Position numbers and translations under genes: made by a program. The notes below the pieces were generated by a model. It saw only the letters and a program-made list of their open reading frames with translations, did not search any database and was not told the DNA's origin. Below, piece by piece: positions 1 to 7,990 of a DNA stretch of 14,715 nucleotides. This stretch comes from Alistipes sp. (GTDB taxonomy: Bacteria > Bacteroidota > Bacteroidia > Bacteroidales > Rikenellaceae). The DNA lies in the NCBI GenBank assembly GCA_017391185.1, contig JAFOZN010000022.1, forward strand, positions 1 to 14,715, written 5' to 3'. Each line of letters starts with the position of its first letter. Position 1 is the stretch's first letter.

Positions 1-96
1 CTGGAATTCTATATGGGAAAAAATACCTTTGAGCGACAGAATTTCATTGTAAACAACCTCCGTATAGAGGAGGATATCGAAGAGCAAATAGCGTAA
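1..96 (+). CDS. parE: DNA topoisomerase IV subunit B, C-terminal end (partial)
   Basis: Only the last 31 codons and the TAA stop are present; the gene enters from the left edge. The peptide reads [20 protein letters not shown] and then an acidic tail ending EEQIA. The 'YMGK(N/D)xxxRxxFI' pattern is the conserved end of type IIA topoisomerase B subunits (the GyrB/ParE TOPRIM-side C terminus). Because the next gene is the matching A subunit, 21 nt downstream and on the same strand, this is assigned to ParE rather than GyrB. ParE supplies the ATPase and TOPRIM domains of topoisomerase IV, which decatenates sister chromosomes. The short fragment makes the ParE/GyrB choice depend largely on context. 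Confidence 0.85.
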   Translation: MEFYMGKNTFERQNFIVNNLRIEEDIEEQIA

Positions 97-117
97 CAAA
101 GCATAAGCATACGATTG

Positions 118-2919
118 ATGGCAGAGCAAAAAGATATAATTGAGGAGATCGCAACCGAAAATGTGACATCAGATCAGATGGTACAAGAGGAGCAGTCTAT
201 GCAGGAGGCCGATTTAGCCCCAGAAAAGCAGGAGTCTCAGGTTGTGAGTAAATATGATCGCTTGATGGGTGAGGAGAGCGTCAAGAAACTTACGGGTATG
301 TACAAGAATTGGTTCTTGGACTACGCCTCGTATGTTATTTTGGAGCGTGCCGTACCTCATATTGACGATGGCTTGAAGCCTGTGCAACGCCGTATTTTGC
401 ATACGATGAAGAAGCATTGTGCCGAGGGTGTTAGAACCAAAGTACAGAGCATTGTGGGTGATGTGATGAAGTATCACCCTCATGGAGATGCCTCTATCAA
501 AGATGCGTTGGTGCAGTTGGGACAGAAGGGTTTGCTTATTGATACTCAGGGTAACTGGGGTAATATCCTCACGGGTGACGATGCGGCGGCGGGTCGATAT
601 ATCGAGGCTCGTTTGTCGAAGTTTGCATTGGATGTGGTCTATAATAACAAGACCACCGAGTGGATGCGCTCCTACGATGGCCGTAATGAGGAGCCTGTGA
701 CTTTGCCTGTGAAGTTCCCTTTGTTGTTGGCTCAGGGTACTGAGGGTATTGCCGTAGGTTTGGCTTCTAAAATTTTGCCACATAACTTTAATGAGTTAAT
801 CTCTGCCAGCATTGCTCACCTTAAAGGCGAGGAGTTCCAGCTCTTGCCAGATTTCCCTACGGGAGGTTTGATGGATGCCAGCCGTTATAATGATGGTCTT
901 AGAGGCGGCACTGTGAAGGTGAGAGCAAAAATCTCTAAGATTGATAAGCGCACTTTGGCCATTACGGAGATCCCATTTACCACCACCTCCGAGTCTATCA
1001 AGGAGTCTATCTTGAAGGCTAATGAGAATGGTAAGATTAAGATTAAACGAGTGGATGATTTGACCGCAGATAAGGTTGAGATTATTATCCACGTTGCCAA
1101 CGATGAGTCGAGCGATAAGACTATAGATGCACTCTACGCCTTTACTTCGTGTGAGGTCTCTATCTCGCCTAATGCCTGTGTGATTATGGATGAGAAGCCA
1201 TGCTTTATGGGTGTTAAGGATATACTTCGCCATACGGCAGATCATACTCGCTATTTGTTGGGTAGAGAGTTGGAAATTCGTTTGGGTGAGCTTAACGAGG
1301 CATGGCATGCGGCATCTCTGGAGCGTATATTTATCGAGAATAAACTCTATGAACTTATCGAGGGCCGCCGTACTCCAGAGGAGGCATACGCGGCGGTAGA
1401 TAAGGGCTTGGAGCCATTCAAGAAACTCCTGCGCCGAGAGGTTACTATGGAGGATGTGAAACGTCTGACGGAGCTTAAGTTTATCCGCATTTCGCGCTTT
1501 GATAAGGATAAAAACGATAACGAGATTAAGCGTATCGAAGAGGATATCGAGTCAACAAAATACGATCTTGCACACCTTACAGAGTATGCTATTGCGTACT
1601 ATGAGCGTATCGGTGAAAAGTATGGTAAGGGGCGTGAGCGTAAGACCGAGATTCGTGAGTTTGACGTTATCGAGGCAACTAAGGTTGCCGTTACCAATGC
1701 CAAATTGTACGTTGACCGTGCAGAGGGATTCTTCGGTATTGGTAAGAGCATGAAGGATGCGGAGTTTGTCTGCGATTGTAGCGATATTGACGATGTAATT
1801 GTTATCTTGAAGGATGGCCGTTATGTCATCACCAAGGTTAGCGATAAGGCATTCTTCGATAAGAATATCTATTATATCGGAGTCTTTAAGCGTAACGATG
1901 AGCGCACAATCTATAATGTCCTCTATCGTGATGGTCGAGGAGGTGCGATTATGATGAAACGCTGTGCTATCAAGAGCATCACACGCGATAAAGAGTACGA
2001 TTTGACTAAGGGTACGCCTAAGAGCGATATTCTCTATATGTCGGTCAATCCAAATGGCGAGGCAGAGGTTTTGAAGATATATTTCCGTCCACGTCCACGT
2101 CTAAAGAAGGTTATCACAGAGCTTGATTTCTCTACTATTGCTATCAAGGGACGTGCTGCAGCTGGAAACCTCTTTTCGCGTTACAGCATCCATAAGATCG
2201 TTGTCAAGGAGCGAGGAACATCTACTTTGGGTAGCCAGCAGATATGGTACGATGAGGATATTCGCCGACTTAACACCGATGGTAGAGGTATGCTTTTGGG
2301 TGATTTCAAGGGCGATGATAAACTTGTGGTATGGACCTCTAAGCATCAATACTACATCACAGGTTTTGGTGTGGATCAGCACTTCCCCGATGAGACTATC
2401 CGCATAGAGAAGTATGTGGCAGGCCGAGTATATAGCCTATGCTACTTCGATAAGGAGCAGAACTATTACTACATGAAGCGTTTCCAGCTGGAACCAAGCG
2501 AGAAGTTGCAACCATTCTTGGAGGATGAGAACATGATGGATTTTGTTGCCATAACCAATCGTGAGGGAGCTACGCTCGTAGTAGAGTATAAGGGGGCACA
2601 TGCATCACGTCCAGCCGATGAGATGGATGTAGATAGCTTTATCGGAGTGAAGAGCCATCGTGCCAAGGGTAAGCGAATCACTACCTATGATGTAGCGTCA
2701 CTTAAATTCATTGAGCCAGAGTTAGTGCCAGAAACTCAAGATGCCGAGGAGTCTGATATGATGGAGGATGAGGTAGATGCGGTGAGTGTAGAGGGCGTTG
2801 ATCTTGAGAATATGGCAAGCGCAGAGACTACGGCATCTGAGGTGGAATATGTGGTTGAGCAGGCAGAGAGTGATGTAGATGCAGTAATTATTGATTCTGA
2901 GCAACTTAATCTCTTCTAA
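118..2919 (+). CDS. parC: DNA topoisomerase IV subunit A (Bacteroidetes type)
   Basis: This is the DNA-breaking and rejoining subunit of topoisomerase IV, which with ParE unlinks replicated chromosomes. It has 933 residues from the ATG at 118; a TTG directly before it (115) is a less likely start. An acidic N-terminal extension of about 50 residues precedes the winged-helix/tower core, which begins near 'GMYKNWFLDYASYV'. The catalytic tyrosine is Tyr161, in 'GRYIEARLSKF'. The quinolone-resistance region reads HPHGDASIKDALV, so the position of E. coli ParC Ser80/GyrA Ser83 is Ala125 and the acidic position is Asp129. The C-terminal beta-pinwheel (roughly residues 530-870) has no recognisable GyrA-box, as expected for ParC and not GyrA. 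The last 65 or so residues are highly acidic and end in QLNLF. The length fits Bacteroidetes ParC, which is longer than the E. coli protein. It follows parE by 21 nt and precedes aroK by 12 nt, consistent with cotranscription. Confidence 0.96.
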   Translation: MAEQKDIIEEIATENVTSDQMVQEEQSMQEADLAPEKQESQVVSKYDRLMGEESVKKLTGMYKNWFLDYASYVILERAVPHIDDGLKPVQRRILHTMKKHCAEGVRTKVQSIVGDVMKYHPHGDASIKDALVQLGQKGLLIDTQGNWGNILTGDDAAAGRYIEARLSKFALDVVYNNKTTEWMRSYDGRNEEPVTLPVKFPLLLAQGTEGIAVGLASKILPHNFNELISASIAHLKGEEFQLLPDFPTGGLMDASRYNDGLRGGTVKVRAKISKIDKRTLAITEIPFTTTSESIKESILKANENGKIKIKRVDDLTADKVEIIIHVANDESSDKTIDALYAFTSCEVSISPNACVIMDEKPCFMGVKDILRHTADHTRYLLGRELEIRLGELNEAWHAASLERIFIENKLYELIEGRRTPEEAYAAVDKGLEPFKKLLRREVTMEDVKRLTELKFIRISRFDKDKNDNEIKRIEEDIESTKYDLAHLTEYAIAYYERIGEKYGKGRERKTEIREFDVIEATKVAVTNAKLYVDRAEGFFGIGKSMKDAEFVCDCSDIDDVIVILKDGRYVITKVSDKAFFDKNIYYIGVFKRNDERTIYNVLYRDGRGGAIMMKRCAIKSITRDKEYDLTKGTPKSDILYMSVNPNGEAEVLKIYFRPRPRLKKVITELDFSTIAIKGRAAAGNLFSRYSIHKIVVKERGTSTLGSQQIWYDEDIRRLNTDGRGMLLGDFKGDDKLVVWTSKHQYYITGFGVDQHFPDETIRIEKYVAGRVYSLCYFDKEQNYYYMKRFQLEPSEKLQPFLEDENMMDFVAITNREGATLVVEYKGAHASRPADEMDVDSFIGVKSHRAKGKRITTYDVASLKFIEPELVPETQDAEESDMMEDEVDAVSVEGVDLENMASAETTASEVEYVVEQAESDVDAVIIDSEQLNLF
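2902..2916 (+). other. Candidate beta sliding-clamp-binding motif at ParC C terminus
   Basis: The last five ParC codons encode Gln-Leu-Asn-Leu-Phe (residues 929-933), immediately before the stop. This matches the bacterial clamp-binding pentapeptide consensus QL[S/D]LF closely, and it equals the QLNLF that I recall as the clamp-binding motif of E. coli UmuC. It sits at the end of a long acidic, presumably disordered tail, which is a typical placement for such peptides. That ParC actually binds DnaN is inference. Confidence 0.45.
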
Positions 2920-2931
2920 TTAAGCCAGGCA

Positions 2932-3450
2932 ATGAAGCTCTTTTTGATTGGATATATGGGCTGTGGCAAAAGCTCTCTGGGTCGAAAATTGGCTAAAGCG
3001 GCAGATTTCCGCTTTGTCGATATGGATTCGATGATCGAGCAGAGAGAGGGTGCAAGTGTGAGTGATATTTTTGCCTATGCGGGCGAGGAGTATTTCCGCC
3101 GCGTGGAGCGAAATATAATAGAGGAGATAGCACAAGTGCAGGAGTCGTTGGTGATCTCGACAGGTGGAGGAGTCCCTACTTGGGAGGATAATATGGAACG
3201 TATCAATTCCATCGGCGAAAGTTTCTATCTGCGCCGTACTGCTCGTCAGATTGCTTCGCGTCTTAGTCCTCATGGCAGATATAAAAGACCGAAGTTAAGG
3301 GGCTTAAATGATGAAGAGTTGGTTGAGTTTATGACTCACAATATGGCGGAACGAGAGCCATATTATATGCAGGCAACTCATGTAGTTGATTGCTCGGATA
3401 AGAGCGATGAGAGTTTGGTAGAATATATTTTAGAAAAGATACAGGGATAA
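2932..3450 (+). CDS. aroK: Shikimate kinase
   Basis: This cytoplasmic enzyme phosphorylates shikimate to shikimate 3-phosphate with ATP, the fifth step of the chorismate (aromatic amino acid) pathway. At 172 residues it has the usual length. The Walker A loop is GYMGCGKSS (residues 7-15). The shikimate-binding DMD is at residues 30-32, Arg57 lies in 'EYFRRVE', and the glycine-rich shikimate loop is STGGGVP (76-82). The LID arginine is Arg119 in 'RYKRPKL', and the late substrate-binding arginine is Arg141 in 'REPYY'. The ATG is 12 nt after the parC stop. Its TAA shares one base with the murI start (TAATG), so the two are translationally coupled. No other aromatic-pathway gene is nearby, so aroK seems to be carried in a housekeeping operon and not in an aro cluster. 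aroL is the same activity under another name. Confidence 0.97.
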   Translation: MKLFLIGYMGCGKSSLGRKLAKAADFRFVDMDSMIEQREGASVSDIFAYAGEEYFRRVERNIIEEIAQVQESLVISTGGGVPTWEDNMERINSIGESFYLRRTARQIASRLSPHGRYKRPKLRGLNDEELVEFMTHNMAEREPYYMQATHVVDCSDKSDESLVEYILEKIQG

Positions 3451-4220
3451 TGAACAACAACCCGATAGGCGTATATGATTCAGGTTTTGGTGGTCTGTCG
3501 GTGTGGCGTGAGCTACATCGAGCATTGCCAAATGAATCGTTGTTGTATCTGGGTGACGGTAAGAATTGTCCTTATGGCTCGAAGAGTGTTGAACAGATCC
3601 GAGAATTGGCCGAAAGAGCTGTCGGAGAGCTTATAGATAGGGGTGCCAAACTTGTTGTTGTGGCTTGTAATACAGCGACTGCAGCTGCCATAACTCACCT
3701 AAGAAGCACTTTCCCCGATACGCCTATCGTAGGCCTTGAGCCAGCTATCAAGCCTGCTTGTTTGGAGAGTAAAACTCGAAAAGTCGGAGTCTTGGCTACA
3801 GAGCGAAGTCTTAAAGGAGAGAAGTTTCTCACTACGTTAGCAAAATATGGCGAAGGTGTCGAGGTCTTTAAAAGCGTTGGAGAGGGCTTTGTTGAGGCTG
3901 TTGAGTCAAACAGAGAAGAGGATGCTCAGACATTGGAGATAGTGCGTAAGGTGGTTGAGCCGATGATTGCTCAGGGAGTTGATATCATAGTTCTCGGATG
4001 TACTCATTACCCTTTCTTGCGTCATGTTATTGAGCGTGTCGTGGGTGATCATCAGATACGCATTATAGATTCGGGCGAGGCGGTAGGTAAGCGAGTCAAA
4101 AGCCTGCTGGATGAATTCGGATTGGGAGCGAGTGCTGATAATGAACCTCAAATGGAGTTTATAACCTACTCTTCGGAGGAGTATCGCTTAAGACTTATGG
4201 CCAAAGCTGTTGAGAAGTAG
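3450..4220 (+). CDS. murI: Glutamate racemase
   Basis: MurI interconverts L- and D-glutamate in the cytoplasm and supplies the D-Glu that MurD adds to the peptidoglycan stem peptide. The 256-residue protein has the full set of racemase motifs. These are the N-terminal 'GVYDSGFGGLSV' with Asp10 and Ser11, the 'PYGSKS' loop (41-46), the first catalytic cysteine Cys73 in 'VVACNTATA', and the second, Cys184, in 'LGCTHYPF'. The cofactor-independent two-cysteine mechanism is established for this family. Length is slightly below the common 260-285 residues but no motif is missing. The start overlaps the aroK stop by one base, which both fixes the start and implies coupling. ftsK follows after 59 nt, so a wall-precursor enzyme sits beside a division protein. 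Confidence 0.97.
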   Translation: MNNNPIGVYDSGFGGLSVWRELHRALPNESLLYLGDGKNCPYGSKSVEQIRELAERAVGELIDRGAKLVVVACNTATAAAITHLRSTFPDTPIVGLEPAIKPACLESKTRKVGVLATERSLKGEKFLTTLAKYGEGVEVFKSVGEGFVEAVESNREEDAQTLEIVRKVVEPMIAQGVDIIVLGCTHYPFLRHVIERVVGDHQIRIIDSGEAVGKRVKSLLDEFGLGASADNEPQMEFITYSSEEYRLRLMAKAVEK

Positions 4221-4279
4221 CAGTGGGCTATGTAAAATTCAACTATTATAAAAATTTAAATCCTAAACCAGATTTGGAT

Positions 4280-7240
4280 ATGTCACAACGAGTTAAGAAA
4301 TCAAACGATAAAGCAAAGAAACAATCACCCCAGCCAGCGCAACCATCGAATGATAATGCGCTGTGGATTATGGGTTTTGTGTTGTTTGTCTTCGGTATAT
4401 TTGCCTCAGTTGCAACGCTTTCGCACTTCTTTAATTGGGCATCTGATCTCTCGGCGTTGAATAACGATGAGTCGCTGACGGGTGTTGTTGTCCCATTTGA
4501 GAATATATGTAATGGAGCAGGTGCGAGAGTGGCATATTGGGTTGTAGATTGCAGTTTTGGAGTTTTCGGCTTGATAATTCCTATTGTGCTGACTGTCATC
4601 GGTTGGCGTATGATTCGTAAAAAGCCTTTGCATCTTAACCATTTTGCGTTGAGCGCAGCCTTGTTGGTGATTATGGGCTCTTTGAGTTTGGGACTTTTAG
4701 CCTCAAAGATGGAGCTTTCGTATGATATTGGAGGCTCGCTCGGTCATGCTTGTGCCGAGGATCTCTCTTTAGCTATCGGAGTTTTTGGTACTCTGCTTGT
4801 GATGCTCGTGGGTTGGATTCTGACAGGAGTGTTTATCAATCGTAATGTTATCCAGATGGTTAACAAGGCGAGTGATAAGATGGTCAATCAGAGCGAGCGT
4901 TTTGTTTCGGTTGTCAAGGATAGGGTGGTCAACCGCAAGAGCGAAGAGGTAGAGTATGAGGATGACGAAACGCCGCAGGATGATCAGGCCGATGAGATGG
5001 AGCCTATAAGTGAGCCTATTGCGAGTCAAGATGTTTTGAATACGCCTTATGTCCAATCGGCGAGAGAACCAGAACCTGAGCTGAAGAATAATTATCCAGT
5101 GGCAGAGAATGCGGTTAAGCCAGAGGGAACGATGACTATGAATGATTACCTCGCTCAGAAGCGTGAGGATCAAATCGGTAATCCTACCGTGGAGTCAGAG
5201 TTTGCTGGTGTGAAGTTTGTCGAGGATGATGATACAGAATTTATAGTGAAGGACATCAATCCTCAGAGTGAACAACCACAAAACATTGAGCATGAGGATA
5301 TGTATGTGGATGAGTATGGCTTTATCGTAAGACCTAATCCTGGAGCTGAACCTAATCCGATTAATGTCGGGGTATTGTTGGGCGAGCAGGGTGCAGACAA
5401 GCCACAAAGCGGAGTGCGAGAGTCGATAGTTGTTGGAGATAGCGAGTTTACGGTTATTGAGAAGAAATCTTTTGACGAGCAGACTCAAAATCAACCATCG
5501 CGACAGGAAGCCCCATTGCAAAATACTCCTCAAACTCATGTTGTCGATGATGTGGAGTTTGTTGTTTCGGATAGAATTTCGGAGCAGCCATCTGCAATTA
5601 AGCCTGAGTCGGATAAGTTCTCGAATAAAGAGGAGTTTGAACCAGAGGATGGCATTGTTGTGACAGTACATGAACACAAACCTCGTCAGATGGAGGAGAG
5701 CGATATTGATAATACGCTCTACGATCCTTTGCGAGATTTGGAGGATTATAATAAACCATACGTCTCGCTTTTGGAGGATTATAAATCTCCACACAAGGTG
5801 AGCGATGCCGAGATCTACGAAAATAAATACCGAATTACTCAGACGTTGAAGAATTTTGGTATACCTATTAGTGATATTTCGGCTACGGTAGGTCCTACTG
5901 TGACTCTGTATGAGATTGTGCAGGCTCAGGGTGTAAAGATATCTAAGGTGCAAGGTTTGGAAAAGGATATTGCGCAGAGTCTTAGGGCATTGGGTATTCG
6001 TATTATCGCGCCTATCCCTGGTCGTGGTACTATCGGTATCGAGGTGCCTAATCGTGATAAGCAGATCGTTTCGATGTACTCATCTATCTGTTCCGAGGAG
6101 TTCCAGCACTCCAAGGCTGAGTTGCCTGTGGTGATTGGACGTACGATTCAGAACGAGAACTATACCTTCGACCTTGCCAAGATGCCTCACCTTTTGGTTG
6201 CAGGTGCTACAGGTCAGGGTAAATCGGTGGGTTTGAACGCTATCATCACATCGTTGCTCTTTAGCAAGCATCCTGCCGAGCTGAAGTTTGTGATGATTGA
6301 CCCCAAGCAGGTGGAGTTCTCTATTTATAACAAGTTGGAGCGTCACTTCTTGGCCAAGATGGAGTCGGAGGATGAGGCTATTGTGACCGATCCTAAAAAG
6401 GCTGTATATGTACTTAACTCTCTGGTCGAGGAGATGGGACAGCGTCTGGAGTTATGTAAGAAGGCTACGGCTCGTAATATCGTGGAGTATAACGAAAAGT
6501 TTACCGCACGCCGACTCAATCCTCGTAACGGCCATCGTTTCTTGCCATATATAGTGGTTATTGTCGATGAGTTTGCCGATCTGATTATGACGGCTAAGGA
6601 GGTTGAGGTGCCTGTTATGCGATTGGCCCAGAAGGCTCGCGCGGTGGGTATTCACCTCATTATTGCTACTCAGCGTCCTGATGTAAAGATCATTACGGGA
6701 GGTATCAAGGCCAACTTCCCTGCGCGTATTGCCTTTCGTGTGATGCAGATGATCGACTCGCGTACGATTATTGACCAACCGGGTGCAAATCAGCTTATTG
6801 GTCGCGGCGATATGCTCTTCTCTAAGGATGGCGAGCTGACGCGTATCCAATGTGCTCTGGTCGAGACCAAGGAGGTGGAGCGTTTGGTGGATTTTGTTGC
6901 TAAGCAGCAAGGTTATCCCGATGCATATCCTCTGCCCGATTATACCCCTGAGAGTGGCGATGGTGCAGCTGGTGGTATGAGTGATATGGAGAGTGGTGCT
7001 CCTGTGAAATATGATGTCTTGTTTGGTGAGGTTGCTCGTGCGGCAGTGACCAACGGTATTATCTCTACTTCGGGCATCCAGCGTACCTATGAGGTGGGCT
7101 TCAATCGTGCAGGTCGTATCATGTTGCAGTTGGAGCGTGCTGGTATTGTGGGACCTCAGGTGGGAGCCAAGCCCCGCGAAATTAAGTTCTATGATTTGCC
7201 ATCATTGGAGGCCAAATTGCAGGAGTTGGGAGTATTCTAA
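4280..7240 (+). CDS. ftsK: DNA translocase FtsK/SpoIIIE
   Basis: FtsK is a septum-anchored hexameric ATPase that pumps chromosome termini across the closing division site and activates XerCD at dif. The chosen ATG gives 986 residues. The frame stays open upstream to a GTG at 4223 (1005 residues), but the extra 19 residues look like leader sequence. Four membrane helices lie at about residues 27-50, 86-109, 119-140 and 160-185. A long acidic, low-complexity linker spans roughly 205-500. The motor follows, with Walker A GATGQGKS (642-649, Lys648) and Walker B VIVDEF (Asp763-Glu764). The C-terminal gamma winged helix (about 908-986) includes 'SGIQRTYEVGFNRAGRI', matching the KOPS/XerD-contact domain. 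The linker holds repeated short motifs, annotated separately. It sits in the same run of genes as parE-parC; in E. coli FtsK is known to interact with topoisomerase IV. Confidence 0.96.
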   Translation: MSQRVKKSNDKAKKQSPQPAQPSNDNALWIMGFVLFVFGIFASVATLSHFFNWASDLSALNNDESLTGVVVPFENICNGAGARVAYWVVDCSFGVFGLIIPIVLTVIGWRMIRKKPLHLNHFALSAALLVIMGSLSLGLLASKMELSYDIGGSLGHACAEDLSLAIGVFGTLLVMLVGWILTGVFINRNVIQMVNKASDKMVNQSERFVSVVKDRVVNRKSEEVEYEDDETPQDDQADEMEPISEPIASQDVLNTPYVQSAREPEPELKNNYPVAENAVKPEGTMTMNDYLAQKREDQIGNPTVESEFAGVKFVEDDDTEFIVKDINPQSEQPQNIEHEDMYVDEYGFIVRPNPGAEPNPINVGVLLGEQGADKPQSGVRESIVVGDSEFTVIEKKSFDEQTQNQPSRQEAPLQNTPQTHVVDDVEFVVSDRISEQPSAIKPESDKFSNKEEFEPEDGIVVTVHEHKPRQMEESDIDNTLYDPLRDLEDYNKPYVSLLEDYKSPHKVSDAEIYENKYRITQTLKNFGIPISDISATVGPTVTLYEIVQAQGVKISKVQGLEKDIAQSLRALGIRIIAPIPGRGTIGIEVPNRDKQIVSMYSSICSEEFQHSKAELPVVIGRTIQNENYTFDLAKMPHLLVAGATGQGKSVGLNAIITSLLFSKHPAELKFVMIDPKQVEFSIYNKLERHFLAKMESEDEAIVTDPKKAVYVLNSLVEEMGQRLELCKKATARNIVEYNEKFTARRLNPRNGHRFLPYIVVIVDEFADLIMTAKEVEVPVMRLAQKARAVGIHLIIATQRPDVKIITGGIKANFPARIAFRVMQMIDSRTIIDQPGANQLIGRGDMLFSKDGELTRIQCALVETKEVERLVDFVAKQQGYPDAYPLPDYTPESGDGAAGGMSDMESGAPVKYDVLFGEVARAAVTNGIISTSGIQRTYEVGFNRAGRIMLQLERAGIVGPQVGAKPREIKFYDLPSLEAKLQELGVF
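5216..5572 (+). repeat. Degenerate repeated peptide motif in the FtsK linker
   Basis: Within the otherwise poorly ordered linker I see four related short segments: FVEDDDTEFIVKD (5216-5254), YVDEYGFIVRP (5303-5335), IVVGDSEFTVIE (5426-5461) and VVDDVEFVVSD (5540-5572). Their common pattern is hydrophobic-V-x-D, two or three residues, then (E/G)F-(I/T/V)-V-x. Spacing is about 29-41 residues. A weaker fifth copy, EDGIVVTVHEH, follows near 5645. The copies differ at the DNA level, so these are protein-level repeats and not a recent duplication. A role as peptide docking sites is possible but inferred. Confidence 0.55.
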
Positions 7241-7296
7241 TTCGCCATAGACTAAATCGCGAACTTGATACGTTTAATTTATATAAAACGGAGCCT

Positions 7297-7917
7297 ATGC
7301 GTAACCTATTGATTAAATCTATCTCACTTCTTATGGTGGCCTTCGTGTCACTCTCTTATGCTATGGCCTCTTCGCCAGAAGATGTGGCTAAGGCTGGAGT
7401 TAAGAGTGTAAAGGAGTATGTGGCCAAGTTGGGACGTTATCAGGTGAAATTCAATGTCTTGGCTGGCGATCTTATCTATGTTGGCGAGTATGGCGTGGAG
7501 GGTGACTCCTATTATATCCAGATGGATAATGTGGAGGTCTATTCCGATGGCAAATTGCGCTATGAAGTTGATAATAAGCGCAAGGAGGTAAGCATCGACA
7601 TGGTAGATCTTCAGAGTCGTAATATATTGGATAATCCGACACGTTGCTTCGATTTTGCCGAATCGGAGTATGAGGTTGAGCTTCAGAGTGATAGGGGTGA
7701 GGAACTGACGTTGTATTTACAGCCCATAGCCGAAGATATGGATGGTGAGATATTTTTGACCATTGATAAGAAGAGTGGTCGCCCCAAGAAGATTATCTAT
7801 CGCCTGTATGATGATGAGGTCGAGGTTGCGATCGACTCCATTGCTGCGTCAAAATCTCCTATCAAAAGGTATAATAAGAATCACTATAAGGGATACGATA
7901 TCATAGACTTTAGATAA
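7297..7917 (+). CDS. lolA: LolA-like outer-membrane lipoprotein carrier protein
   Basis: This is a predicted periplasmic chaperone carrying lipoproteins from the inner-membrane Lol complex toward the outer membrane. The 206-residue protein starts with a clear signal peptide whose cleavage is most likely after Ala24 (AMA|SS). The mature part alternates short beta-strand-like stretches ('YQVKFNVLAGDLIYVGEYGV', 'YYIQMDNVEVYSDG', 'EIFLTIDKKSGRPKKIIY'), in keeping with the half-barrel fold of LolA/LolB. Sequence identity to proteobacterial LolA is too low to judge by eye. The assignment rests on fold-like pattern, size, signal peptide and the position right after ftsK, an order common to many Gram-negatives. 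No lipobox cysteine is present, so it should be soluble rather than LolB-like. It may be the last gene of the parE-ftsK unit. Confidence 0.72.
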   Translation: MRNLLIKSISLLMVAFVSLSYAMASSPEDVAKAGVKSVKEYVAKLGRYQVKFNVLAGDLIYVGEYGVEGDSYYIQMDNVEVYSDGKLRYEVDNKRKEVSIDMVDLQSRNILDNPTRCFDFAESEYEVELQSDRGEELTLYLQPIAEDMDGEIFLTIDKKSGRPKKIIYRLYDDEVEVAIDSIAASKSPIKRYNKNHYKGYDIIDFR

Positions 7918-7934
7918 AAAGTCCTCTCGTAGTG

Positions 7935-7956
7935 CTGTGGCGTTGTTTGCCCACAG
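7935..7956 (+). other. Short hairpin between lolA and the hydrolase gene
   Basis: CTGTGG and CCACAG form a perfect 6-bp inverted repeat around a 10-nt loop, 17 nt after the lolA stop. No U-run follows (the next bases are ATAGATAATT), so it does not qualify as a standard intrinsic terminator. It could be a weak terminator, an RNA-processing or stabilising hairpin, or chance. Confidence 0.3.
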
Positions 7957-7990
7957 ATAGATAATTACCAACCAACTTAATACTACAATT

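Noticed and set aside
214..783. A 189-codon open frame on the minus strand inside parC.
   Set aside because: It lies wholly opposite the conserved catalytic core of parC, has no recognisable domain, and appears to be a codon-bias shadow.
4221..4279. A promoter immediately before ftsK.
   Set aside because: The stretch is AT-rich but lacks a TAnnTTTG element with a properly spaced -33 TTTG, so transcription from upstream is the simpler view.
5195..5953. A 252-codon open frame on the minus strand opposite the FtsK linker.
   Set aside because: It mirrors an Asp/Glu/Val-rich linker and so yields Ile/Leu/Arg/His-rich low-complexity protein with no motif. The + strand gene is certain.
7217..7237. 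A clamp-motif-like QELGVF at the FtsK C terminus.
   Set aside because: It does not satisfy the QL[S/D]LF or QLxLxL spacing, and it belongs to the end of the FtsK gamma domain rather than to a free tail.
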